A program made the position numbers and the translations under genes. Shown one piece after another: positions 27,404-35,801 of a DNA stretch of 64,000 nucleotides; positions within the stretch are counted from its first letter, which is position 1; each line of letters begins with the position of its first letter. Source of the stretch: Castellaniella sp. (GTDB lineage Bacteria > Pseudomonadota > Gammaproteobacteria > Burkholderiales > Burkholderiaceae_B); NCBI RefSeq assembly GCF_034675845.1, contig NZ_JAUCCU010000001.1:1364001-1428000 (forward strand). The letters are read 5' to 3'. Under the pieces are notes generated by a model, which ran no database searches, had not been told where the DNA came from, and saw nothing but the letters and a program-made list of their open reading frames with translations.

Positions 27404-28134
27404 GATTGGGGCTCCTGCACGGAGGGTGCCGTGCGATTCAAGACGGTATCCTGGCTGGCCCGCACGGTGTCGCCTTCCAGGATTTCGAGGCGGATGTGCT
27501 GGATTTGCAGGTCGGCGGGAACCTGCAGCACCCCGGTGCTGCGCTGAAACTGGTCGAATGCCAGCGCCAGCGAGCCATCCGTGGCCGTTGTTGTAGCGGC
27601 TGCATCGGACGCGGATAGCGGGCTTAGGTCTATTCTAACGGGTTTACCCTGAGATTGGCCCTGCGCCACAAACCGCATGCGGCCTTTGAAGGCATCGGCA
27701 CCCACCGGAGCGTTACGCGTGAGCAGCACCCGGTAGCGCAGTTGATCGCCTTCGGCCTGAATATCAAAGGCACGAATGGCGACCGCCCCCGCAGGGCCTG
27801 GGGGGATGAGCTGTTCGTAGAAGGCCAGTTGGTCGCGTACCTGACCCAACTGCTGTTGCAGGCTGGTCATGGTGTCCTGCAAAGTGCGCTGGCTGGCCGA
27901 CTGGACATCGGCCTGGCTGCGCGTGGCGGCCAGATCGGCGCGAGACTGGGTCAGGTCTGCCTGCAGGGCGGCCAACTGGGCCTGCTGGGCCCGGATCATG
28001 TCCTGATCACCCGCGTGCATGCCCAAGTGCATGGTGGCGGCCCCAGCCAGGAACACCAGTGCCAGCAGCAGTAAAAAACTGAGCTTGCGGACCAGCCAGC
28101 GGCTTAAGCCGCCTGATTTTTCTGATTTTGACAT
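27400..28134 (-). CDS. DUF6776-like membrane-anchored coiled-coil protein
   Basis: A 244-residue protein with one N-terminal transmembrane helix ([21 protein letters not shown], about residues 18-38), a long coiled coil ([25 protein letters not shown]... to [12 protein letters not shown], about 49-115) and a beta-rich C-terminal domain ([23 protein letters not shown]...). This matches the DUF6776 family found between argC and erpA in Burkholderiales; the function is unknown, though FYEQLI before the periplasmic domain is conserved. The start at 28134 has GGGGG upstream. It overlaps erpA. Confidence 0.82.
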   Translation of the reverse strand: MSKSEKSGGLSRWLVRKLSFLLLLALVFLAGAATMHLGMHAGDQDMIRAQQAQLAALQADLTQSRADLAATRSQADVQSASQRTLQDTMTSLQQQLGQVRDQLAFYEQLIPPGPAGAVAIRAFDIQAEGDQLRYRVLLTRNAPVGADAFKGRMRFVAQGQSQGKPVRIDLSPLSASDAAATTTATDGSLALAFDQFQRSTGVLQVPADLQIQHIRLEILEGDTVRASQDTVLNRTAPSVQEPQS

Positions 28135-28151
28135 ATGCCCCCCTACTGGGA

Positions 28152-29207
28152 TCAAGGCAGGATGGCGACCTGCTGCAGGCCGGTGGTCTCGGGCAAACCG
28201 AACATCAGATTCATGTTCTGCACGGCCTGGCCGGCCGCGCCTTTGACCAGATTATCCTGCACCACCAACACCACCAGGGTGTCGCTGCCAGCCGGACGAT
28301 GCACCGCAATGCGCAGCATATTCGAGGCCCTGACGGAACGCGTCTGGGGCAGGCTGCCCGCAGGCATGACGTCGACAAAGGGTTCGTTGGCGTAGCGGTT
28401 TTCGTACAGGGCCTGAAAATCGGTATCCAGCGCGTCCGGCAAAATGCGCAGGTACAGGGTAGAGAACATGCCCCGGATCATGGGCACCAGATGCGGGACA
28501 AAAGTAAGCCCCACCGGCGTGTCGGCAATGCGGGTCAGGCATTCGGCAATTTCGGGGTGGTGGCGATGGCCGGCCACGCCGTAGGCGGAGAAATTATCAC
28601 CGGCTTCTGCGTACAAAGAGCCGACCTGGGCCTTGCGCCCGGCCCCGGAGACGCCGGATTTGGAGTCGGCAATGATGTGACCGACATCCACCAGCGGCTG
28701 GGCAGCCTGCAGCACCGGCGCCAGGCCCAGCAGAACGGTGGTGGGATAGCAGCCGGGGTTGCCTACCACCCGCGCCTGACGAATGCGATCGCGGTCGAGT
28801 TCGGGCAGACCATAGACTGCGTCGCGCAGCACAGCAGGGCAGCTATGGGGCATTTTGTACCAGTGCTCGAAGGCGTCTGTATCCTGCAAACGGAAATCAG
28901 CCGCCAGATCGATGATGCGCACATCATGCTGCAGCAACGCGGGGGCTTGCTGCATGGCCACGCCATGAGGAGTCGCAAAGAACACCACATCGCATTGGTC
29001 CAGGGCCGCGTCTTCCGGGGTCTGGAAACACAGGCTGACATGACCGCGCAGATTGGGGTACATATCGGCCACCGGCAGGCCGGATTCTTTGCGGGAGGTG
29101 ATGGCGTGCAACTGGACGCCGGGGTGCTGGGACAGCAGCCGCAGGAGTTCGACCCCGGTGTAGCCGGTGCCGCCGACAATGCCGACCTTGATGCGCGATG
29201 TGCTCAT
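28152..29207 (-). CDS. argC: N-acetyl-gamma-glutamyl-phosphate reductase
   Basis: A 351-residue NADPH-dependent reductase, third step of arginine synthesis. The Rossmann motif is [23 protein letters not shown]; the catalytic cysteine is in [36 protein letters not shown] is the substrate region with its histidine. The length is typical for the long form. The DUF6776-like gene starts 18 bases downstream. argJ, another arginine gene, lies at the far end of the window. Confidence 0.96.
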   Translation of the reverse strand: MSTSRIKVGIVGGTGYTGVELLRLLSQHPGVQLHAITSRKESGLPVADMYPNLRGHVSLCFQTPEDAALDQCDVVFFATPHGVAMQQAPALLQHDVRIIDLAADFRLQDTDAFEHWYKMPHSCPAVLRDAVYGLPELDRDRIRQARVVGNPGCYPTTVLLGLAPVLQAAQPLVDVGHIIADSKSGVSGAGRKAQVGSLYAEAGDNFSAYGVAGHRHHPEIAECLTRIADTPVGLTFVPHLVPMIRGMFSTLYLRILPDALDTDFQALYENRYANEPFVDVMPAGSLPQTRSVRASNMLRIAVHRPAGSDTLVVLVVQDNLVKGAAGQAVQNMNLMFGLPETTGLQQVAILP

Positions 29208-29281
29208 GGATGTAATGCCCTGAAAAAAACTCGGTATGGTTCATTATGGCATGCTGCCGGATGGAATGACCTGCCGCTGAG

Positions 29282-29320
29282 CAACAAAAAACCCCGACAC
29301 GCGGCCGGGGTTTTTTGTTG
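29282..29320. terminator. strong hairpin downstream of rpsI
   Basis: CAACAAAAAACCCCG pairs with CGGGGTTTTTTGTTG around a nine-base loop. A and T runs lie on both sides of the stem, so it can end transcription in either direction. It separates the rplM-rpsI operon from argC on the minus strand. Confidence 0.9.
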
Positions 29321-29353
29321 CAAAGGGTGGCGCAAGGCCACCCGGCAGGCGGA

Positions 29354-29746
29354 TTAGCGCTTGCTGAATTGCTTGCGGCGACGGGCCTTGTGGAAGCCGA
29401 CCTTTTTACGTTCGACTTCACGGGCATCGCGCGTGACCAGCCCAGCTTGTTTGAGCGAGGGCTTGAGGGTTTCGTCGTACTCGATCAGAGCACGCGTGAT
29501 GCCGTGACGCACGGCACCGGCCTGGCCGGATTCGCCGCCACCGTGGACATTGACGTGAAAGTCAAAGGATTCCAGGTGGTTGGTGAGTGCCAGCGGCTGG
29601 CGCACAATCATGCGGCCGGTTTCGCGGGCAAAGTATTCGTCAACGGGACGACCGTTGACGGTGATCTTGCCCGTGCCTTTTTTAAGAAACACCCGTGCCA
29701 CCGACGTTTTGCGGCGGCCAGTGCCATAATTCCAATTACCGATCAT
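29354..29746 (-). CDS. rpsI: 30S ribosomal protein S9
   Basis: A 130-residue S9 protein. The start [42 protein letters not shown] is the usual one. The basic C-terminal tail [16 protein letters not shown] is the extension that reaches the P-site tRNA in the ribosome. Second gene of the rplM-rpsI operon, 12 bases after rplM. Confidence 0.98.
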   Translation of the reverse strand: MIGNWNYGTGRRKTSVARVFLKKGTGKITVNGRPVDEYFARETGRMIVRQPLALTNHLESFDFHVNVHGGGESGQAGAVRHGITRALIEYDETLKPSLKQAGLVTRDAREVERKKVGFHKARRRKQFSKR

Positions 29747-29758
29747 GATGGCCTATCC

Positions 29759-30187
29759 TTAGAAATCCAGGGTTTGTGGCTGCTGCGCGGTATGCGGGTG
29801 CTCGGCACCGGCGTATACCTTGAGCTTTTTAGCCATGGCGTAGCCCAGGGGGCCCTTGGGCAACATACCCTTGACGGCTTTTTGCAGAGCCCGGCCCGGA
29901 AAACGCTGTTGCATTTTCTGGAAGTTGGTCTCGGTGATGCCGCCCGGATAGGTGGAGTGACGGTAGTAGCGCTTGTCGGTAGCCTTGGCGCCGGTGACAA
30001 CGATGTCAGCGGCGTTGATGACGACAATGTAGTCGCCGGTATCGACGTGCGGTGTGAATTCGGGTTTGTGTTTGCCACGCAGACGGCGTGCGACTTCGCT
30101 GGCCACACGGCCGAGGACCTTGCCCTTGGCGTCGATCACAAACCAGTCACGCTTGACTTCATGCGGCTTTGCCACAAAGGTCTTCAT
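29759..30187 (-). CDS. rplM: 50S ribosomal protein L13
   Basis: A 142-residue L13. [59 protein letters not shown] and YPGGITE...[21 protein letters not shown] are signature regions. The ATG at 30187 begins the canonical protein; the open frame further upstream has no protein-like composition. A good promoter lies about 190 bases upstream, leaving a long leader that could carry the autogenous control known for this operon in E. coli. Confidence 0.98.
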   Translation of the reverse strand: MKTFVAKPHEVKRDWFVIDAKGKVLGRVASEVARRLRGKHKPEFTPHVDTGDYIVVINAADIVVTGAKATDKRYYRHSTYPGGITETNFQKMQQRFPGRALQKAVKGMLPKGPLGYAMAKKLKVYAGAEHPHTAQQPQTLDF

Positions 30188-30372
30188 GATGGTGTTCCTG
30201 AGAAAATGAATAAAGGCGTTTACATCCGGGTAGACCGGGGCGCGATGCCGGGGTCTTATCGGACTGGCCAGGGCTTTATGTGTAAGAGTCACAGGCGGGG
30301 GTGCTACTGGGTGCTGCCAATGCCGTGGCTCTGAAACCCGTACCAATACGAATCCAGAAAGAAAACCCGACG
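30188..30372 (-). other. rplM-rpsI leader region
   Basis: About 180 bases separate the predicted transcription start from the rplM start codon. No open frame of interest is visible. The space is large enough for an RNA structure controlling L13/S9 expression, but I could not assign a known leader motif. Confidence 0.4.
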
Positions 30373-30401
30373 ATTTTACATGGATTTTTGGTTTGGTTCA
30401 A
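30373..30401 (-). promoter_or_regulatory. promoter of rplM-rpsI
   Basis: On the minus strand, TTGAAC (30396-30401) and TAAAAT (30373-30378) are separated by exactly 17 bases. It is the best sigma-70 match upstream of rplM. Confidence 0.65.
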
Positions 30402-30463
30402 TGAGCGGTCAGGATTCTACGCAGCAGGCCGGAACAGCGGGGAGAGAGAAACGGGGAGAGAAA

Positions 30464-30515
30464 CAATGGGGTCAGACACCATTTCCTTTTCGGGAAATGG
30501 TGTCTGACCCCATTG
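30464..30515. repeat. REP-like palindrome between the TRAP gene and rplM
   Basis: CAATGGGGTCAGACACCATTTCC and its inverted copy enclose a TTTTC loop. It lies 12 bases beyond the stop of the TRAP binding-protein gene and upstream of the rplM promoter. It is the last copy of this repeat seen in the window. Confidence 0.92.
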
Positions 30516-30526
30516 TTTTTGGGGAA

Positions 30527-31630
30527 TCAGGATTTTTTCTGGCGGGCCAGGGCGGCACCCAGGTAGTTGTCGTAGGAACCTTCGGCGACGCGGAACCAAG
30601 GGACGATGTTGTCGCGAAAGCCCATGTAGTTGTCGTAGATCTTCTTGAAGCCTGCGTTTTTGTCGCAGAATTCTTTGTAAAGATCATTGGAGGCCTGGAA
30701 GGACGCATCCATGACATCACGCGGGAAGCTTTTGAGTACAGCGCCCGAGGCAATCAAGCGGCGCAGGGCTTCGGGGTTGTGGGCGTCGTAGTCCTCGACC
30801 AGCTTGGTACCGGCGGCACGGGCAGCGATCTCGACGGCAGCCTGGTAGGGCTTGGGGAGTTCGGCCAGGGCCTTGTCGTTGACGTACAGCGAGACTTGGG
30901 CGGAGCCTTCCCACCAACCCGGGTAGTAGTAGTACTTTGCGACCTTTTGGAAGCCGAGCTTTTCGTCATCGACCGGGCCGACGAATTCGACTGCATCCAA
31001 CGCGCCTTTTTCGAGCGACGGATAAATATCACCAGGGGCAACCTGCTGAGGAATGACCCCCATGCGCGAGAGGACCTCGCCAGCGAAGCCGGCGGTGCGC
31101 ATCTTCAGGCCTTTCATGTCTTCGATGCTGTTGATTTCCTTGCGGTACCAGCCGCCCATCTGGGTGCCGGTATTGCCCAGGGGGAAGTTGACGATGCCAT
31201 AGGGGGCAAAGAGTTCGCGCATGAGTTTCATGCCGTCGCCTTCGTACATCCAGGCATTCATCTGGCGCACGTTAAGGCCGAAAGGCACGGCGGTGTCGAA
31301 ACACAATGAAGGGTCTTTGCCGTAGTAATAGTAGGACGCGGTCTGGCCGCATTCCACGGTACGGTTGCCGACGGCATCCAGAACGCCAAAGCCGGGGACG
31401 AGTTCGCCAACCGGGTATAGACGGATATTGAAATTACCATCAGTGAGATCTTTGACCATGCTGCAGAACAGTTGCGCCGTGGAAAATAGCGGCGGCAGGG
31501 ACGGCCCGTAGGTAGAGGTCATTTTCCAGTTTATCTGGGGGCTGGACTGAGCAATGGCGGGGGCGGCCACGACGGCGGTACCGGCCATGGCACCCAGCCC
31601 GGCTTTTTTCAGGAATGCACGACGCTGCAT
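30527..31630 (-). CDS. TRAP transporter substrate-binding protein (DctP family)
   Basis: A 367-residue periplasmic binding protein. The N terminus MQRRAFLKKAGLGAMAGTAVVAAPAIAQ is a twin-arginine signal (RRAFLKK) with cleavage after AIAQ. The mature protein has DctP features such as LYPVGELVPGFGVLDAVGNRTVE, GLKMRTAGFAGEVLSRMGVIPQQVAPGDIYPSLEKGALDAVEFVGP and the conserved arginine in KMRTAG that binds the ligand carboxylate. It resembles the TakP 2-oxo-acid subgroup. No DctQ/DctM membrane genes lie next to it in the window, so it is an orphan here. Confidence 0.92.
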   Translation of the reverse strand: MQRRAFLKKAGLGAMAGTAVVAAPAIAQSSPQINWKMTSTYGPSLPPLFSTAQLFCSMVKDLTDGNFNIRLYPVGELVPGFGVLDAVGNRTVECGQTASYYYYGKDPSLCFDTAVPFGLNVRQMNAWMYEGDGMKLMRELFAPYGIVNFPLGNTGTQMGGWYRKEINSIEDMKGLKMRTAGFAGEVLSRMGVIPQQVAPGDIYPSLEKGALDAVEFVGPVDDEKLGFQKVAKYYYYPGWWEGSAQVSLYVNDKALAELPKPYQAAVEIAARAAGTKLVEDYDAHNPEALRRLIASGAVLKSFPRDVMDASFQASNDLYKEFCDKNAGFKKIYDNYMGFRDNIVPWFRVAEGSYDNYLGAALARQKKS

Positions 31631-31708
31631 GATGGGAGATCTCCTGTGGGTATTGGAATGTGTGCCCCGATATTACACCGCGCATCGGGGTCTTGGGCAG
31701 GCCGCGCC

Positions 31709-33076
31709 TTAAAGCCCGGCCACGGCCATTTTTTCGATCAGGATGGAGCCGGTGGATTTTGCGCCCCGGTGGTGGACGTCCGCACCAATGGCGATGATCT
31801 GGCGGAACATATCGGACAGATTGCCGGCAATGGTGACTTCGTGAACCGGGTGGCTGATCTGGCCGTCTTGCACCCAATAGCCAAATGCACCCCGAGAATA
31901 ATCGCCGGTGACGTAATTGACGCCCTGGCCGATGAGTTCGGTGACCAGCAGGCCAGTGCCCATTTTCTGCAACATGGCGGCCAGGGTATCGTCCGGCTGG
32001 GTCAGGCGCGAACGCAAGCTGAGGTTATGCGAACCCCCGGCGTTGCCCGTGGTGGACATGCCGAGTTTGCGCGCCGTGTAAGTGGACAGAAAATAGCCGG
32101 TCAGCAGGCCGCAGTCGACCACGCGGCGGGCCTGAGGGCGAACCCCTTCGCCATCGAAGGGCGAGCTGCCCTGGGCGCCCGGAATATAGGGATTTTCGAC
32201 CACATCCAGGTGATCGGCCAGGACGGTTTTTCCCAGGCTGTCCAGCATGAAGCTGGCCTTGCGGTACAGCGCGCCGCCGCTGGTAGCCTGGACCAGCGCG
32301 CCCAACAGGCCCACGGCCAACGGGGCTTCGAAAAGCACCGGATAGTGGCCGGTCTTGATGCTGCGGGCATTCAGGCGCGACAAGGCGCGCTGGGCGGCAT
32401 ATCGGCCCACCTGGAGGGGGGCAGCCAGCGTCTGGGCATCGCGGGCAGCGGTATACCAGTAGTCGCGCTGCATGCCGTCGCCATGACCAGCGATGGGCGC
32501 CACCGAGAGGCTGTGGCGCGAATACGGATAGCCCCCTAGAAAGCCCTGGGTATTGCCCAGGACGAAATGGCCTTCTGAGGTGTCCAGCGAGGCCCCTTCG
32601 GTATTGGTGATCAGGTCGCTGGTGGCCAGGGCAGCACGTTCGGCGCGGATGGCCAGGCGGGCGGCCTCGGGGACATCGATGGCCCAGGGGTGATGCAGAT
32701 CCAGATCCGGATAGTGCAAGGCCAACTGGTCGGGGTCCGGCAGGCCGGCGGCGGGGTCTTCGGCGGTGTGCCGGGCAATGTGCCAGGCGGCCTCGACGGT
32801 GCGACGGATGGCATCGGCGGAAAAATCCGAGGTGGAGGCCGAGCCACGGCGCTGCCCGGCAAACACCGTAATCGCCAAACCGCGATCACGGGTCTGTTCG
32901 ATGGTTTCCAGTTTGCAGTGGCGCACCGCCACCGACAAGCCACGGCTCTCGGAGATCTCGGCAGCGGCGTCCGAGGCACCCACCTGGCGCGCGCACTGCA
33001 ACGCATCGCTGATCAGGTCGCGAAACTGCGCCTGCTGTGCGGGGATATCGAGGAAATCGTCGGTAGATTTTGTCAT
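31709..33076 (-). CDS. pmbA: metalloprotease PmbA (TldE)
   Basis: A 455-residue PmbA/TldE subunit that pairs with TldD to form a zinc protease degrading unfolded peptides, maturing microcin B17 and affecting gyrase-toxin systems. SRGLSVAVRHCKLETIEQTRDRGLAITVFAGQRRGSASTSDFS is the usual N-terminal domain, and the C-terminal NPYIPGAQGSSPFDGEGVRPQARRVVDCGLLTGYFLSTYTARKLG is diagnostic. TldE itself lacks the HExxH zinc site, as here. The start at 33076 is MTKSTDDFLD. Divergent from yjgA with 53 bases between, the conserved pmbA-yjgA arrangement. Confidence 0.95.
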   Translation of the reverse strand: MTKSTDDFLDIPAQQAQFRDLISDALQCARQVGASDAAAEISESRGLSVAVRHCKLETIEQTRDRGLAITVFAGQRRGSASTSDFSADAIRRTVEAAWHIARHTAEDPAAGLPDPDQLALHYPDLDLHHPWAIDVPEAARLAIRAERAALATSDLITNTEGASLDTSEGHFVLGNTQGFLGGYPYSRHSLSVAPIAGHGDGMQRDYWYTAARDAQTLAAPLQVGRYAAQRALSRLNARSIKTGHYPVLFEAPLAVGLLGALVQATSGGALYRKASFMLDSLGKTVLADHLDVVENPYIPGAQGSSPFDGEGVRPQARRVVDCGLLTGYFLSTYTARKLGMSTTGNAGGSHNLSLRSRLTQPDDTLAAMLQKMGTGLLVTELIGQGVNYVTGDYSRGAFGYWVQDGQISHPVHEVTIAGNLSDMFRQIIAIGADVHHRGAKSTGSILIEKMAVAGL

Positions 33077-33129
33077 GCGCGGTCCGTCCAGAGTCAAGAC
33101 GGTTATCATAGTCAATTACCAATCATTTT

Positions 33130-33714
33130 ATGCCCGAACCCATGGATGAGCACCCACAGGACGATGATCCAGACGCCTACCGGGGCCCCAGCAAATCTCA
33201 GGTCAAGCGCGATATGCATGCCCTGCTGGACCTGGGCCGCGAACTGATTGCCCTGCCTCAGGGAAAACTGGCGCAGTTGTCATTGGATGAAAAACTGCGC
33301 GATGCGATTGCGCTGGCCCAGCGCATCAACAGCAACGAAGGCCGCCGCCGCCAGGTCCATTATGTCGGAAAACTGCTGCGCCAGACGGATGCCCTGCCGA
33401 TCCGCCAGCAATTGGCCGAGTGGGCAAACGGATCGCATGAACAAGCGCGTGCCATGCACCGTCTGGAAGCCCTGCGCGAACGCCTGCTGACCGACGACGC
33501 TGCCCTGACTGAATTGCTGGATGCGTTTCCAGACATGGACATCCAGGCGCTGCGCGCCCAGATTCGGGCTGCCCGCAAGGAAGCCCACGACAACCAGGCC
33601 CGCCAGGCCACCCAGGAACCTGCCCGCAAGCATTACCGGGCGCTGTTCCAGACCTTAAAGCAACTGGATTTCGAGGACAAGACCCCTGATGGACACAATG
33701 CTGGAGACTATTGA
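33130..33714 (+). CDS. yjgA: ribosome biogenesis factor YjgA (DarP, DUF615)
   Basis: A 194-residue DUF615 protein that associates with late 50S assembly particles. [46 protein letters not shown] is the N-terminal helical signature; [16 protein letters not shown] is the second. All helical and basic. It is divergent to pmbA as in many proteobacteria. The next gene begins 26 bases before its stop in another frame. Confidence 0.94.
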   Translation: MPEPMDEHPQDDDPDAYRGPSKSQVKRDMHALLDLGRELIALPQGKLAQLSLDEKLRDAIALAQRINSNEGRRRQVHYVGKLLRQTDALPIRQQLAEWANGSHEQARAMHRLEALRERLLTDDAALTELLDAFPDMDIQALRAQIRAARKEAHDNQARQATQEPARKHYRALFQTLKQLDFEDKTPDGHNAGDY

Positions 33715-34366
33715 ACGCACCACTGGCCCCAACCCCACGCACAGCGTGATCTGGCTGCATGGCCTGGGGGCCGATGGGCATGATTTCGAACCCATCGTGC
33801 CGGATCTGGCAGACCCCCGGCTGCCGGCCATCCGGTTTGTGTTTCCGCATGCGCCGGTGCGCCCGGTGACGCTGAACCAGGGCATGCCGATGCGGGCCTG
33901 GTATGACCTATACGGTCTGGACCGCGATGCGCGCGAGGACGTGGATGGCATCCGCGCGACGCGGCGCGCTGTTGAGGCGCTGATCACGCGCGAGGCCGAG
34001 CGCGGCGTGCCGCATAAGAACATCGTGCTGGCGGGGTTTTCGCAGGGCTGTGCGATGGCGCTGTACACGGGGCTGCGGCTGGATGATTCGCTGGCCGGGA
34101 TTCTAGGGCTATCGGGGTATTTGCCGTTGCGCAATACGTTGGCGGCGGAGCATCATCCGGCCAATGCGCAGACGCCGGTGTTTTTGGCGCATGGGACTCA
34201 GGATATGGTGGTGCCGTTGACGTATGCGGAAATCAGCCGCGATGTGCTGGAGGGGTTGGGGCAGCCGCTGCAGTGGCAGACGTATCCGATGCCGCATGGG
34301 CTGCATCCGCAGGAGCTGGATGATATTCGGGAGTTTCTGGTGCGGGTGTTTGCTGCTGAGGTTTGA
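33689..34366 (+). CDS. alpha/beta hydrolase, phospholipase/carboxylesterase family
   Basis: A 225-residue serine esterase of the carboxylesterase/acyl-protein-thioesterase type. [22 protein letters not shown] carries the oxyanion HGLG; the nucleophile elbow is [13 protein letters not shown]; the remaining triad members are the aspartate in [13 protein letters not shown] and the histidine in [12 protein letters not shown]. No signal peptide, so cytoplasmic. It hydrolyses short acyl esters; the true substrate is unknown. It overlaps the end of yjgA, so the two genes are probably coupled. Downstream begins the island repeat. Confidence 0.93.
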   Translation: MDTMLETIERTTGPNPTHSVIWLHGLGADGHDFEPIVPDLADPRLPAIRFVFPHAPVRPVTLNQGMPMRAWYDLYGLDRDAREDVDGIRATRRAVEALITREAERGVPHKNIVLAGFSQGCAMALYTGLRLDDSLAGILGLSGYLPLRNTLAAEHHPANAQTPVFLAHGTQDMVVPLTYAEISRDVLEGLGQPLQWQTYPMPHGLHPQELDDIREFLVRVFAAEV

Positions 34367-34428
34367 TTGCTGGCTTTTGTTGCTGATGCTGGCGTTGATA
34401 CGCTGGTTTTTGTCACTGTCGCTGTCGC

Positions 34429-34618
34429 GATTCAGTGCCTGATGTTTTCGGCCCAACCAGCGGTCCGCCCGATGGGCGGACTACCCGGATCTTCCTCGTA
34501 CGCCGAGGCGTCGGGCGAACTCGGCCTGCGGCCTCAGACACGCCCGACGAAGGCCCCCCGGCTCCCTTCGGAAGCATCCGGCGCTGGTCGACCGTCCGAA
34601 AACATCAGACACTGAATC
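34429..34618. repeat. left boundary element of the island: structured repeat with self-complementary ends
   Basis: A GC-rich core (about 34452-34595) is nearly identical to the inverted copy at 37856-38057, with about seven differences by eye. The outer arms 34429-34451 and 34596-34618 are inverted repeats with one mismatch (34438/34609). Inside are further hairpins: GTCCGCCC/GGGCGGAC (34463-34481), CCTCG/CGAGG (around 34493-34507), CGTCGGGCG/CGCCCGACG (34509-34549) and a TTCG-loop hairpin near 34565-34573. An open frame can be read across it, but codon patterns do not support a protein. Confidence 0.88.
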
Positions 34619-34854
34619 ACAACGGGGTGGTGGCACATGTTGCCGTTTTCGCGTTGCCGCTAGTTGGTGACTTCGGTGCTATCGGCATGAAAATCGGCGG
34701 GGCGTGGATGGTGGCGCCGAACGTCACTGAACTTTCCAAATCGATGGACATAAACGACTGCTTTCGGCCAAAATCAGCCATTTGAACGAAACACTCCATG
34801 TTGGGCAAGCATCCATGTCAATATCTTGGTTGGTTTGATATTAAAGGAATAATC
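34619..34854. other. island intergenic stretch with short repeat remnant
   Basis: There is no convincing gene here. It contains a copy of the short ACGACTGCTTTCGGCC-type repeat at about 34752-34800, which also appears in altered form near 35457 and 37689. Toward its end lies AAAGGA (34843-34848), the presumed ribosome binding site of the GIY-YIG gene. Confidence 0.5.
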
Positions 34855-34897
34855 TTGAAGAAGAAAGTCATACCTTTTGACGGATTCGAGTCATTTT

Positions 34898-35425
34898 ATG
34901 GCCGCGACTATAAGCTGGAACATACTCAGCAGGAATCAAAAAAATTTCGAATCGATTGATAAATGGTTGTATCTGGGCACCGATGCAGTAGATAAGAATT
35001 TCGCCAAAATTGGCATGACGACGGGGAACCTCGCGTCAAGATCGTATAGTTCAAGCCGCCCAAGCTATCATTTATTTTGCGCCTTCAAATTTAGGTACAA
35101 CATATCCATGCAGGAAGTTAAGCGTGTGGAAGTAGATGTTTTGTCAAGGATTGATGGGCTGCATCGTGATGAGGATGGCTCATCTAAGAGAATGACTCAC
35201 TACGAGTCGGGTCTGCCTTCAGAATGTTTTTACCCTGTAGATTTTTTTGCTTTTTACAAAGATTTGCATGATCAGATTTATGATCATCATCGAGGCGGCT
35301 TCGTGATTTCTGGTCATGAAAACGAATATGGCGTAGATGACGGAGAGTTTGTGGACTGTATTTTTAACCCGCGCCAAAAGAAACGCCATAACGAATATAT
35401 AAAAATGATTCTCCGATATGATTGA
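34898..35425 (+). CDS. GIY-YIG (T5orf172/MUG113-like) nuclease, probably frameshifted near the N terminus
   Basis: The listed span is the longest ATG-started frame (175 residues). A GIY-YIG nuclease core is visible: WLYLGTDAVDKNFAKIGMTTGNLASRSYSS (YLG and KIG in place of GIY and YIG, catalytic-type arginine in LASR), then the helix with VKRVEVDVLSRI supplying the conserved glutamate. The true start is probably TTG at 34855, with AAAGGA six bases upstream: that frame reads LKKKVIPFDGFESFYGRDYKLE... and meets this frame at a run of seven A (34938-34944). Removing one A would join them as QQESKNFESIDKWLYLG. So the gene is either broken by one extra base, phase-variable, or affected by a sequencing error. 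It faces the ATPase gene across 376 bases. Confidence 0.72.
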   Translation: MAATISWNILSRNQKNFESIDKWLYLGTDAVDKNFAKIGMTTGNLASRSYSSSRPSYHLFCAFKFRYNISMQEVKRVEVDVLSRIDGLHRDEDGSSKRMTHYESGLPSECFYPVDFFAFYKDLHDQIYDHHRGGFVISGHENEYGVDDGEFVDCIFNPRQKKRHNEYIKMILRYD

Positions 35426-35801
35426 ATTGAAGCAAATATTAGAATCAAAGTAGCGGCTGACTGCTCTGGGCCGAAAGCAGCCAGTCACGGATGGCGGCTT
35501 TCGACCCGAAGCCGACGGTGGACAACAATACCAAAAGCGAAAGTTCGATGGGGATAGCCCGGCGACTGCTTTGCAGCGACTGCCGTTACTCATCCTCACT
35601 CACTCTAGATACGCAATCTGTCGTTTCTAGCCCGACGCGCTGTTTTTTCATTGAGCGCCCGCATTGTGCATTGACCTTTGCATTGCGAATTCTTTCAAGG
35701 GGAGAACTCAAAAATAGTGAGTGCCGCTGCACCCTGGCTGAGCCACTGTAGCAAATCTCGGTACAAAATCAGCAAACGGGCTTAACCAGAGAGGAAAATC
35801 T
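35426..35801. other. spacer between the convergent island genes
   Basis: No plausible gene is visible. The stretch carries palindromic short repeats: GACTGCTCTGGGCCGAAAGCAGCCAGTC-like sequence at about 35459-35486 (interrupted arms) and a related GGCGGCTTTCGACCCGAAGCCG next to it. The remainder is mixed-composition sequence with no promoter or open frame I would defend. Confidence 0.5.

Noticed and set aside
28128..29357. Open frame of about 409 codons antisense to argC
   Set aside because: It covers argC and the terminator beyond it; composition is not protein-like.
3201..30515. REP-like palindromes considered as a CRISPR array
   Set aside because: Copies are kilobases apart with no regular spacers, and no cas genes are present.
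34435..34785. Open frame across the left boundary repeat
   Set aside because: It translates the structured repeat and runs into a short repeat remnant; such repeat-derived peptides recur as spurious annotations.
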